From positions 1 through 15,469 of the forward strand of contig JAKORQ010000567.1 in assembly GCA_029777755.1 (NCBI GenBank): a stretch of 15,469 bases of DNA, written 5' to 3'. Shown in pieces: positions 1-5,349 of this stretch. The notes under the pieces were generated by a model, which saw only the letters and a program-made list of their open reading frames with translations, had not been told where the DNA came from and did no database searches. The translations under genes were made by a program, and so were the position numbers. The DNA is from Planctomycetota bacterium. Lineage in GTDB: Bacteria; Planctomycetota; Phycisphaerae; Tepidisphaerales; Tepidisphaeraceae. Positions within the stretch are counted from its first letter, which is position 1; each line of letters starts with the position of its first letter.

Positions 1-260
1 TCCTCTAAAGACGCGGAGCTTCGAATTGACGGGAGACTACCCTAACTGGCTGCACGTTGGCCGGCATCGAGAGGTCGACGTTGGGCTACTTCGTCGCTTC
101 GTGGCGAAGGAGGGAAGTACATAGTTCAGTTTCCCTGGCTCTGATCGCTAAAGATCACCTTGCCTCCTGCGGGCGCAGGACCGCCCGCGCCACTTCGGAT
201 GGAACTGCTCCAGCGCTGACGCTCAACACAAGTAGGAGCGTAAACGGGCGGCGTGGACAC
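1..260. other. Non-coding left edge with local hairpins
   Basis: I see no supportable gene here; the open frames on both strands have low-complexity, arginine- and serine-rich translations and no ribosome binding site. Several short perfect hairpins are present: CTTCG/CGAAG at 97-109; TCCTGC-GGGC-GCAGGA at 165-180; a 7-bp pairing of 181-187 with 245-251; and, enclosed by it, ACGCTC (219-224) with GAGCGT (236-241). Together with the larger fold at 261-401 they suggest a structured transcript, or a cluster of palindromic repeats, from about 165 to 401. A chance match to the 16S phrase AATTGACGGG lies near base 25, but no rRNA context surrounds it. Confidence 0.4.
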
Positions 261-383
261 TTCCCGGGCATGATTGTGGCTGTATCTGCCGCATCACACC
301 CCTGGTGCGATGCGGATAACGGGCCGCCCGGATCCGGGAAGTCCGAGCGGCCCGATCCATGACCACAACCATTTGCCCGGGGA
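261..383. ncRNA. Candidate structured RNA or palindromic element (three-way junction)
   Basis: The sequence folds by eye into three long helices around one junction. P1 pairs 261-279 with 363-383 (about 18 pairs, one mismatch at 273/369 and a 2-nt bulge at 372-373). P2 pairs 283-300 with 304-318, closed by a CCT loop, with a 3-nt bulge and one mismatch. P3 pairs 321-327 with 347-353, continuing 329-332 with 342-345. Junction linkers are 3, 2 and 9 nt. I tested it mentally against RNase P RNA, tmRNA, 6S, SRP RNA and common riboswitches and recognised none. The strand is undetermined. Long near-perfect terminal inverted repeats also fit a small MITE- or REP-like element. The fold is read directly from the sequence; its existence as an RNA is inference. 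Confidence 0.4.
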
Positions 384-401
384 GGGAAGCAATCGCTTCC
401 C
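384..401. terminator. Hairpin between structured element and small membrane gene
   Basis: GGGAAGC (384-390) and GCTTCCC (395-401) form a perfect 7-bp stem with an AATC loop. It lies directly against the P1 helix of the element to its left and 24 bp past the stop codon of the minus-strand peptide gene at 425. It could end either transcript, but neither strand carries a long T-run after the stem, so intrinsic termination is only possible, not shown. Confidence 0.35.
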
Positions 402-424
402 CGCCCGTCACTGTTTAGAAGCTG

Positions 425-613
425 CTAGTGCCGAACCAGTCGGAGCAAATAGCTGGCGAGCACAAATGGGAGAATCGCCGGGAGGTAAAGCAGGAAAAGG
501 CCGACGATCATGAGGATACCGCCAAAGGAGCCCAGCCAGCCGGACGAGACTTTCGTGCCCTGGACATTGGCCGGGGTTGCGCTAGCTCGATTCACGGTAG
601 TGTGGGCAGTCAT
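425..613 (-). CDS. Small hypothetical membrane protein (62 aa)
   Basis: No family is recognised. The 62-residue product has a polar, Thr/Ser/Ala-rich N-terminal half, then a glycine-bearing turn and one long hydrophobic stretch at about residues 32-58 (GGILMIVGLFLLYLPAILPF), long enough for one membrane span or a tight hairpin with a central proline. It ends in a basic tail (RLVRH). I chose the ATG at 613 because an upstream in-frame start at 697 would lie inside the spacer of a strong promoter whose transcript should begin near 679. The ribosome binding site (GGA about 9 nt before ATG) is weak. The roughly 66-nt leader contains a perfect hairpin at 654-671. Transcription runs left toward the hairpin at 384-401. 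The promoter, leader and clear hydrophobic segment make this a credible gene despite its size. Confidence 0.55.
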   Translation of the reverse strand: MTAHTTVNRASATPANVQGTKVSSGWLGSFGGILMIVGLFLLYLPAILPFVLASYLLRLVRH

Positions 614-653
614 GTCGATTTCATCCGTTTTGCGGACGCCTCGCTGAAACCAA

Positions 654-671
654 TCGAGAATCTTTTCTCGA
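654..671 (-). promoter_or_regulatory. Leader hairpin of the small membrane gene
   Basis: On the minus strand TCGAGAA-AAGA-TTCTCGA forms a perfect 7-bp stem with a 4-nt loop, 41 nt upstream of the ATG at 613. The CGAGAAA half is also a direct repeat of a copy ending close to the -10 element. It could affect translation or mRNA stability; that is inference. Confidence 0.35.
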
Positions 672-685
672 TAAATCTTTCTCGA

Positions 686-713
686 ATAATATCGCAATGT
701 CCCATTCTGTCAA
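686..713 (-). promoter_or_regulatory. Sigma-70 type promoter (TTGACA-16-TATTAT)
   Basis: On the minus strand a perfect -35 TTGACA (708-713) is followed after 16 bp by TATTAT (686-691), five of six matches to the -10 consensus. The predicted start is near 679, giving a leader of about 66 nt to the ATG at 613. It is the best-matching promoter I found in the window and points at the small membrane gene. Confidence 0.6.
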
Positions 714-772
714 GAACATGTTTCGCGGAATTTTCGGGCTGCCCCTTTCATCTGAACCACCCGCTTCGCGAG

Positions 773-850
773 AGGCACGGAGACACAGAGAAACGCTGAT
801 CGTTGAGCCGCCTTCTGCACCGCGAAGAAATGAAGCCATGAAGCAGAACG
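773..850. repeat. Degenerate intergenic octamer-type repeat
   Basis: Three consecutive 8-nt units, AGGCACGG, AGACACAG and AGAAACGC (773-796), share a purine-rich pattern with CAC at the centre. A second low-complexity stretch (826-850) carries repeated GAAG/ATGAAG words. From experience such strings recur between genes in many Planctomycetota, Acidobacteriota and Verrucomicrobiota genomes. They are the source of spurious open frames here and are not coding. Confidence 0.45.
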
Positions 851-956
851 AAGAACTGGTGGTAGAGCCTTGATACCGGACATCGTTGTTCGATTTCGCG
901 TTGGCTTGTGTCGATCTGAGGTCCCGCGGCCTACAGGACAAGCCGCTCCACATTGA

Positions 957-992
957 CGTAGATCAGTTCCCCCGGAACTGCGGGAGGTAAGG
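957..992 (+). repeat. 36-bp palindrome-centred repeat, copy A
   Basis: This segment matches the reverse complement of 13440-13475 at 34 of 36 positions. Its core is CAGTTCC-CCC-GGAACTG, a perfect 7-bp stem. The two differences from copy B both lie in or beside the loop, so the stem is preserved. Weaker similarity continues for about 16 nt to the right. It lies in non-coding DNA beyond the terminator of the glycoside hydrolase gene. Confidence 0.6.
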
Positions 993-1143
993 GAATTCTC
1001 GGCACGAGTAGCTCAAGGAGTCAGGAGATCGCAGACTCTCCGCCCCTCAGGCACCTTTGTTTCCCCGTGTCAGGAGCAGGACTGTTGTGCAACGGTTGAT
1101 CCGCTTCGCGTCGTCTCCGTCGTGTCCTCGTTGCGTCGTGGTG

Positions 1144-1192
1144 AAAAAGAGATGCGCCAGCAGGCCCGTCTTGTCGAACCCGCTGGCGCATC
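1144..1192 (-). terminator. Intrinsic terminator of the glycoside hydrolase gene
   Basis: On the minus strand GATGCGCCAGC and GCTGGCGCATC (1182-1192 and 1151-1161 on plus) form a perfect 11-bp stem, extendable by three pairs including one G-T, with a 14-nt loop. The stem is followed at once by TCTTTTT (1144-1150). It starts 17 bp after the TAA at 1210, the classic arrangement for Rho-independent termination. Confidence 0.75.
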
Positions 1193-1209
1193 ATTCGCAG
1201 GTGCGTTGC

Positions 1210-4062
1210 TTACTGTCTGACTACTTCGTACAGCATTCTCGCGCCGTCCGGACCCTTTACGTCGCATGTGAAGGTCAGGGTGTTGCCATCCACCTCGGCC
1301 GGGACTTCCCCGATTCGCTGGCCGCTGGTGGAGAGGGAGTAAACCTTCCACTGCCCGGCATTCTCGCCCTCGATCTGCACCTTCGCCGTGCCTGCCCTTA
1401 CCAGGTGAGGCATCTTGCCCCAGGCCAGCAGTGTCTGGCGGGCGCGCTCGGCGTAGTGGGTTTCGGTGTTCTGCAGGTCCGTCAGGTGCGTGACCAGCAG
1501 TCGCGAGGAGGAGCGGATCGGGTTGCTATCCAGGCTGGTGACGAAAACCGTGGCGCCGATCGACATATCGGAAACGCGCACCCCAGCCCGGCTGGCGACG
1601 ATCTGTTCGCCGGGGTCGGCATAGCCGCCGGCCGTCTTGAGGGTATCAAACTGCAGCACACCGCGCGTGCCGTCGATCAGTACCTCGCCGGTCTCGCTCT
1701 GGAAGATGTTCCTCGATGGATCGGTGGGATTGTCGGGTGAGATGATGCCCTTCTCGCGCATCAGCGCCACCAGCTTCTTGCTGTCCGGCCGGAAGGCGCC
1801 CAAGCCCTCCTCCGCCCTGCTGTTCCAGTTGGCAAACAGCGGGATCGCCCCCTCGGGCGCCTGCGAGGGATCATCCACAACCACGCTGCCGAGGCGTGTA
1901 ACCCACGACAGCCATGTCGGCCCCCAGGTGATGCCAGGCACGCGATTCGGGGGATTCTTCAGGTCCTGGGGCGTGAGCACCAGGGCAACCTGATTCGTAG
2001 CAGGCCTGAGATCGCCACGCAGGTAAAGCATGACCGCGGCACGATCGGCGGCCTGGTTAAGCGGGTCGGTCGCCAGGTCGAAATATCCCATCGGCGAAGG
2101 CTTAAAGAGATTGTCGCGATTGTGCGAGTATGCAAAGCGCCAGATCACGTCCCAATCCTGAAGCGCGGCCCGGGCGCCGGTGAGGATACCGCCTACGCCG
2201 CGGAAGCGGCCGGGGCCGGAATAGTTGTACTCGCTGATGGTGAACGGCTTGCCATACATGCGAACCGTGGAGGCACCGCTGCCGCCGGTCGCGCCCTTGC
2301 GCACCGGGTTCTCATTGTCGCAGCGGCTGGGCAGGCGCCAGGACTGCTCGAGGAACTGCGGATGATCGACATAAAAGTGATCATCCACATAGTCATACAG
2401 GACGCGCGGCAACTGGTTGGGGGCGTGGTTTGTCCATGCATTCATGTTGGTGAACAGCGCGCGGCACTTGAGCTCATCGCGCACGAACTTCACCATGCGG
2501 CTGTACATCTCCGTCTCGGTGTCGGCCAGGAACAGCGCACAATCGCGATGCCGCGGCGTCTCGCCACTGTGATGGCCGGGCAGACTCACGCTGCCGCTGG
2601 CAGGATCCTCATCCTCCTTAAGTTCTTCGCCCCAGGCAGCTACCAGAGCTGCGCGATCGGCGTACTTGGCCGCCAGCCAGCGGTTCCATGCCGCCGTCCA
2701 CTGCGGTATGGAGCGGACCTCATTCCAGTAGTTGCCGAAGTTCCCCTCGTTGACCATGGAGATCCATGCGAGCGTCGGCTCGTCGGCCCAGCGAACGCCG
2801 GTGTACGGGTTCACGTGCTCCAGCAGGTAGCGGGAGAACTTCTTAAAGTCCTCGAACGCCGGCTCATGCACGGGGATCAGGACCTTGTAATGGTTCATGG
2901 TGACCCTGCCGTCATACTGCACCTGCTCCGAGGAGATTGGCCGGGAGACGAACAGGTCGGTCGTGACATAAAGCCCGCGTTTCTTGCAGGCGGCCATGAG
3001 GTAGTCGAGCTGATCGAGCGCCTCAAGGTTCCACTCAAAGCCCGGCTTGTTGCCCATGAGCGCCCCTTCGTAATGGTGGATGCGCACGGTGTTGTAGCCC
3101 AGGCGCACGAGCCTATCGCAAAGCTTGTCGACTTCCTCCTTCGAAAGATACTGGGCGCTGAAGCAGAAGTTCACGCCATAGAAGCGCACCGGCTGATCCG
3201 GATTGTTCTCAAAGGCAAAGTGGCCATCCTTATTCACGATCACCCAGCCATCCTTGCCGCATGGTCCCTGGGCAAAGCCGAAGTGGGAGAAATCCAGGGC
3301 AGACCCGGGCTCGATCTCAAGCTGCGTATTGAGCGGGATCCAGTCATCGCCAGCCACGATCTTTATCGGCGAATCCACATCAACCGTCACCGGACTGGCC
3401 ACCTTGATCGTCATGGGAAGCTCGAACTTCTCGCCGGCGGCCATCTGGCCACTCTCCCTGCCGATCCTGATGCTGAAGGTCTGCCCCCACTGGCGATTAT
3501 CCTGGATCAGCACCGGCGTGGGCTCCGGAAACTGAATGGTAAGCTGCAGGCCATCCCGGCTGGCGCTGACTTCGCGAACCCGTCCGCGGAATAGGTGCAT
3601 CTGGTCCATCTCCGCGGGGAAGGTGCCGGAGCGGTCGCCGGCCGACCACCTGCCACCGATGACGGAACTGGCGGCAAGCTCGATGCCCACGCCGATCGCA
3701 TTCAGCTTCACTTCGCTGTCGCCGGCGACAAATGTCCACTGGGCATTCACCGCGCCGTCGGCCGCACTGGCGACGGCATCACCGGACACTGACATGCCGG
3801 AGACGCTGAGCACGAACTGCCGGGTGTCCCCTTCCTGGTGGTAAGACTTAGGCTTGACGCTGGCGAACTGCCAACTCGGATTGGCCATGATCGGCGTGAC
3901 GACGATGTCAGGCGCCCCGTCGGAAGAGATCCGCAGTCGGCCATCAATCTCGAGCATTGCCTGCCCTTCGCCGGATGCCGGGACCTGGGCTGAACTGAAA
4001 GTACCGATCGCCGCAACCATGGCGGCGGAACACAAGGCGGAGATGAAGTATCGCACGCTCAC
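1210..4062 (-). CDS. Secreted glycoside hydrolase, clan GH-A (GH5/GH42-like)
   Basis: The 950-residue protein begins with a Sec signal peptide (hydrophobic stretch about 8-24, likely cleaved after SSA at 25). Residues 30-240 look like beta-rich accessory sequence. The catalytic (beta/alpha)8 region starts near 290 with RFYGVNFCF, followed by LGYNTVRIHHYE (321-332), a typical clan GH-A strand. The acid/base is probably Glu439 in VNEGN and the nucleophile Glu611 in ISEYN; both sit where GH5- and GH42-type enzymes place them. The remaining 300 residues are probably a C-terminal beta domain. The start is GTG at 4062, preceded by GGGAGGTAAT. It should hydrolyse a beta-linked glycoside or polysaccharide outside the cytoplasm; the substrate cannot be read from sequence. 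The gene is monocistronic, with a strong terminator, and diverges from the nitroreductase gene across 96 bp. The hydrolase class is fairly secure, the GH family number is not. Confidence 0.8.
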   Translation of the reverse strand: MSVRYFISALCSAAMVAAIGTFSSAQVPASGEGQAMLEIDGRLRISSDGAPDIVVTPIMANPSWQFASVKPKSYHQEGDTRQFVLSVSGMSVSGDAVASAADGAVNAQWTFVAGDSEVKLNAIGVGIELAASSVIGGRWSAGDRSGTFPAEMDQMHLFRGRVREVSASRDGLQLTIQFPEPTPVLIQDNRQWGQTFSIRIGRESGQMAAGEKFELPMTIKVASPVTVDVDSPIKIVAGDDWIPLNTQLEIEPGSALDFSHFGFAQGPCGKDGWVIVNKDGHFAFENNPDQPVRFYGVNFCFSAQYLSKEEVDKLCDRLVRLGYNTVRIHHYEGALMGNKPGFEWNLEALDQLDYLMAACKKRGLYVTTDLFVSRPISSEQVQYDGRVTMNHYKVLIPVHEPAFEDFKKFSRYLLEHVNPYTGVRWADEPTLAWISMVNEGNFGNYWNEVRSIPQWTAAWNRWLAAKYADRAALVAAWGEELKEDEDPASGSVSLPGHHSGETPRHRDCALFLADTETEMYSRMVKFVRDELKCRALFTNMNAWTNHAPNQLPRVLYDYVDDHFYVDHPQFLEQSWRLPSRCDNENPVRKGATGGSGASTVRMYGKPFTISEYNYSGPGRFRGVGGILTGARAALQDWDVIWRFAYSHNRDNLFKPSPMGYFDLATDPLNQAADRAAVMLYLRGDLRPATNQVALVLTPQDLKNPPNRVPGITWGPTWLSWVTRLGSVVVDDPSQAPEGAIPLFANWNSRAEEGLGAFRPDSKKLVALMREKGIISPDNPTDPSRNIFQSETGEVLIDGTRGVLQFDTLKTAGGYADPGEQIVASRAGVRVSDMSIGATVFVTSLDSNPIRSSSRLLVTHLTDLQNTETHYAERARQTLLAWGKMPHLVRAGTAKVQIEGENAGQWKVYSLSTSGQRIGEVPAEVDGNTLTFTCDVKGPDGARMLYEVVRQ

Positions 4063-4122
4063 ATTACCTCCCGACGGGAAATTCGTTGACGTGAACAGAG
4101 AAAGTGCGCTTGCAGGAGCAGC

Positions 4123-4151
4123 TTAAAATCAATCGATTGAGTGCTTAGTAT
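4123..4151 (+). promoter_or_regulatory. Leaderless-type promoter of the nitroreductase gene
   Basis: TTAAAA (4123-4128; four of six matches to -35), a 17-bp spacer, and TAGTAT (4146-4151; -10) are followed by exactly 7 nt before the ATG at 4159. There is no Shine-Dalgarno sequence, so transcription would begin at or next to the A of the start codon. This geometry is characteristic of leaderless genes. Confidence 0.55.
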
Positions 4152-4158
4152 AGCGGCC

Positions 4159-4659
4159 ATGGATACGCTAGCCACCATCAAAGCGCGGTACAGTTGCCGC
4201 GTCTATCTTGATAAACCGGTCGAACGTGAACTGCTGAAGCAACTTGTTGATGCCGGGCGTCGTGCGCCTTCCGGGCGCAAGGAGATGCCGGTGGAGTTCG
4301 TGGTGGTGACCGATCCGCAGATGCGCAAAACGATCGCGGACTACACCAACTACGGGAAGTTCATCGCGACGGCCGGGGCCTGCATCCTCGTGATCGCGCG
4401 GGATGTGACCTACTACCTGGAGGACGGGTGCGCGGCAGCTGAGAATATTCTTCTGGCCGCCACGGCCCTGGGACTGGCTTCCTGCTGGGTGGCCGGCGAC
4501 AAGAAGCCATACGCGCGGCAGATCCTGGATCACCTGGATGTACCGGCCAACTACAAGCTGGTGGCCATGCTGGCAATTGGCTATCCGAAGGAACCGGGAA
4601 AGCAGCCGGCGCATCGTCCGCTTGATGAAGTACTGCACTGGGAGCGGTTTGGCGCATAA
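4159..4659 (+). CDS. Nitroreductase-family FMN oxidoreductase
   Basis: The 166-residue product has nitroreductase-family hallmarks: an N-terminal RYSCRVYLDKPV (10-21), where the Arg/Ser segment contacts FMN phosphate; APSGRKEMP (36-44), matching the APSxxNxQP flavin motif with substitutions; and AAENILLAATALGLASCWV (93-111), the central helix, followed by a GYPKE turn (141-145). It is short but within the range of compact family members. Such cytosolic enzymes use NAD(P)H to reduce nitro compounds, quinones or other acceptors; the true substrate is unknown. I prefer the ATG at 4159 over the GTG at 4141 because the latter lies upstream of the -10 promoter element. The ACT gene follows after 20 bp and is probably cotranscribed. 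Confidence 0.85.
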   Translation: MDTLATIKARYSCRVYLDKPVERELLKQLVDAGRRAPSGRKEMPVEFVVVTDPQMRKTIADYTNYGKFIATAGACILVIARDVTYYLEDGCAAAENILLAATALGLASCWVAGDKKPYARQILDHLDVPANYKLVAMLAIGYPKEPGKQPAHRPLDEVLHWERFGA

Positions 4660-4679
4660 CCTTCTGTGAAGGAGACACC

Positions 4680-5207
4680 ATGATCGAATATGCCGTGCTC
4701 AGCGCGATCGGCGCGGATCGTCCGGGGCTGGTCGAGGCAGTTTCCGAGTTTGTCCTCGAGCATGGAGGCAACATCGAGGACAGCCGGATGGCCAACCTGC
4801 GGGGACAGTTCACCATGATGCTGCTGGTCAGTGCTCCGCCGGCGTCATTGCGCCAGATGCAGACCGCCCTGCCGCAACTGATCCACAAGACTCATCTGCA
4901 TGTCGAGCTGCGCGCAGCGCCGCCGACCGTCGCCCCGCGCCACCCGGCCTTGCCCTATCGGCTGAGGGCAACGGCCATGGACCAGGCCGGGCTGGTTCAC
5001 CGCATCGCCCAACTGCTTCGCTCGGTGAACGTGAACATCGAGAACATGCAGACCACACTGGCGGAAGCACCCTACACCGGCGCGCCAATGTTCGAGATGG
5101 ACCTGGCGATCTCCGTGCCCAGCGACCTGCCCATCAGCAGGCTGCGACAGATGCTGACAGCACTGTGCGACGAGCTGAATATAGATTGGTCGCTGTCGGC
5201 GATGTGA
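4680..5207 (+). CDS. Tandem ACT-domain protein, GcvR-like
   Basis: The 175-residue protein consists of two ACT domains, about 3-75 and 92-172. The first opens with AVLSAIGADRPGLVEAVSEF and continues HGGNIEDSRMANLRGQF; the second has YRLRATAMDQAGLVHRIAQLL and VNVNIENMQT. The D-(R/Q)-(P/A)-GL-V turn, the ligand-binding segment of ACT domains, is intact in both. Two-domain proteins of this size belong to the GcvR-like group, in which E. coli GcvR acts with GcvA to control glycine cleavage genes; no GcvA or gcv genes are present here, so that role is not assigned. It probably binds an amino acid and regulates a partner protein. A clear AAGGAG stands 5 nt before the ATG. It follows the nitroreductase gene by 20 bp, probably as the second gene of an operon. 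Confidence 0.82.
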   Translation: MIEYAVLSAIGADRPGLVEAVSEFVLEHGGNIEDSRMANLRGQFTMMLLVSAPPASLRQMQTALPQLIHKTHLHVELRAAPPTVAPRHPALPYRLRATAMDQAGLVHRIAQLLRSVNVNIENMQTTLAEAPYTGAPMFEMDLAISVPSDLPISRLRQMLTALCDELNIDWSLSAM

Positions 5208-5252
5208 AGAAGGAGACTGCGACGAAGGTAATGCGCGAGTACGGATGAGGAG

Positions 5253-5270
5253 TCTTGCCACGCGGCAAGA
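5253..5270 (+). terminator. Hairpin after the ACT gene
   Basis: TCTTGCC-ACGC-GGCAAGA forms a perfect 7-bp stem 45 nt beyond the ACT stop codon. It is followed by A-rich repeats rather than a T-run, so it may end or stabilise the upstream transcript without being a standard intrinsic terminator. Confidence 0.35.
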
Positions 5271-5294
5271 ATCGCAAATCGGAAATCGACGATC
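5268..5294. repeat. Degenerate heptamer repeat
   Basis: Units GCAAATC (5274-5280), GGAAATC (5281-5287) and GACGATC (5288-5294), preceded by AGAATC, form a small tandem array with period 7. Translated, this gives IGNRRS-like strings familiar as spurious frames in related genomes. It supports starting the downstream transporter at 5350 rather than at the in-frame ATG at 5245. Confidence 0.5.
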
Positions 5295-5336
5295 CTCCGT
5301 GCCTTCTCTTCCCCTTCCCGCCCATCTGCCTCACCC

Positions 5337-5342
5337 TATAAT
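5337..5342 (+). promoter_or_regulatory. Consensus -10 element, leaderless-type start
   Basis: A perfect TATAAT ends 7 nt before the ATG at 5350, with no Shine-Dalgarno sequence between. The -35 position (about 5314-5319, CTTCCC) is poor. Transcription would start on or one base before the start codon, so the CDF mRNA is predicted to be leaderless. Confidence 0.5.
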
Positions 5343-5349
5343 TCCGTTC

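Larger units (their letters stand above)
614..1143. other. Intergenic region without a supportable gene
   Basis: Apart from the promoter and leader hairpin of the small membrane gene, the octamer repeats at 773-850 and the 36-bp repeat at 957-992, I see no gene. The longest minus-strand frame (621-953) translates the repeats and has no ribosome binding site. The minus strand from about 1016 to 918 reads as a short open segment containing LPPAVPGELIYVN, which recurs near 13440 and may be a gene relic or simply the repeat. Confidence 0.5.

Noticed and set aside
11..40. 16S-like phrase AATTGACGGG and a TTCGAAT T-loop-like string
   Set aside because: The neighbouring sequence does not continue as 16S rRNA, and the flanks cannot form a tRNA T-arm or acceptor stem.
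57..362. Plus-strand open frame of 101 codons at the left edge
   Set aside because: No ribosome binding site, low-complexity translation, and it runs through the helices of the structured element.
261..401. RNase P RNA, tmRNA, 6S or SRP RNA
   Set aside because: None of the conserved sequence signatures of these RNAs is present on either strand.
621..953. Minus-strand open frame of 110 codons
   Set aside because: It translates the octamer and GAAG repeats and crosses the promoter of the small membrane gene.
2122..3594. Long plus-strand frame (490 codons)
   Set aside because: Antisense shadow of the glycoside hydrolase, with no recognisable motif and no ribosome binding site.
4064..4126. Possible third copy of the LPPAVPGELIYVN repeat (reads LPPDGKFVDVN, with a nearby GGAGCAGCTT)
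   Set aside because: Similarity is limited to short words, the palindrome is missing, and the TTACCTCCC part is explained as the complement of the hydrolase ribosome binding site.
5231..5248. Five-codon frame after the ACT gene
   Set aside because: Too short to support and not associated with any known leader-peptide arrangement.
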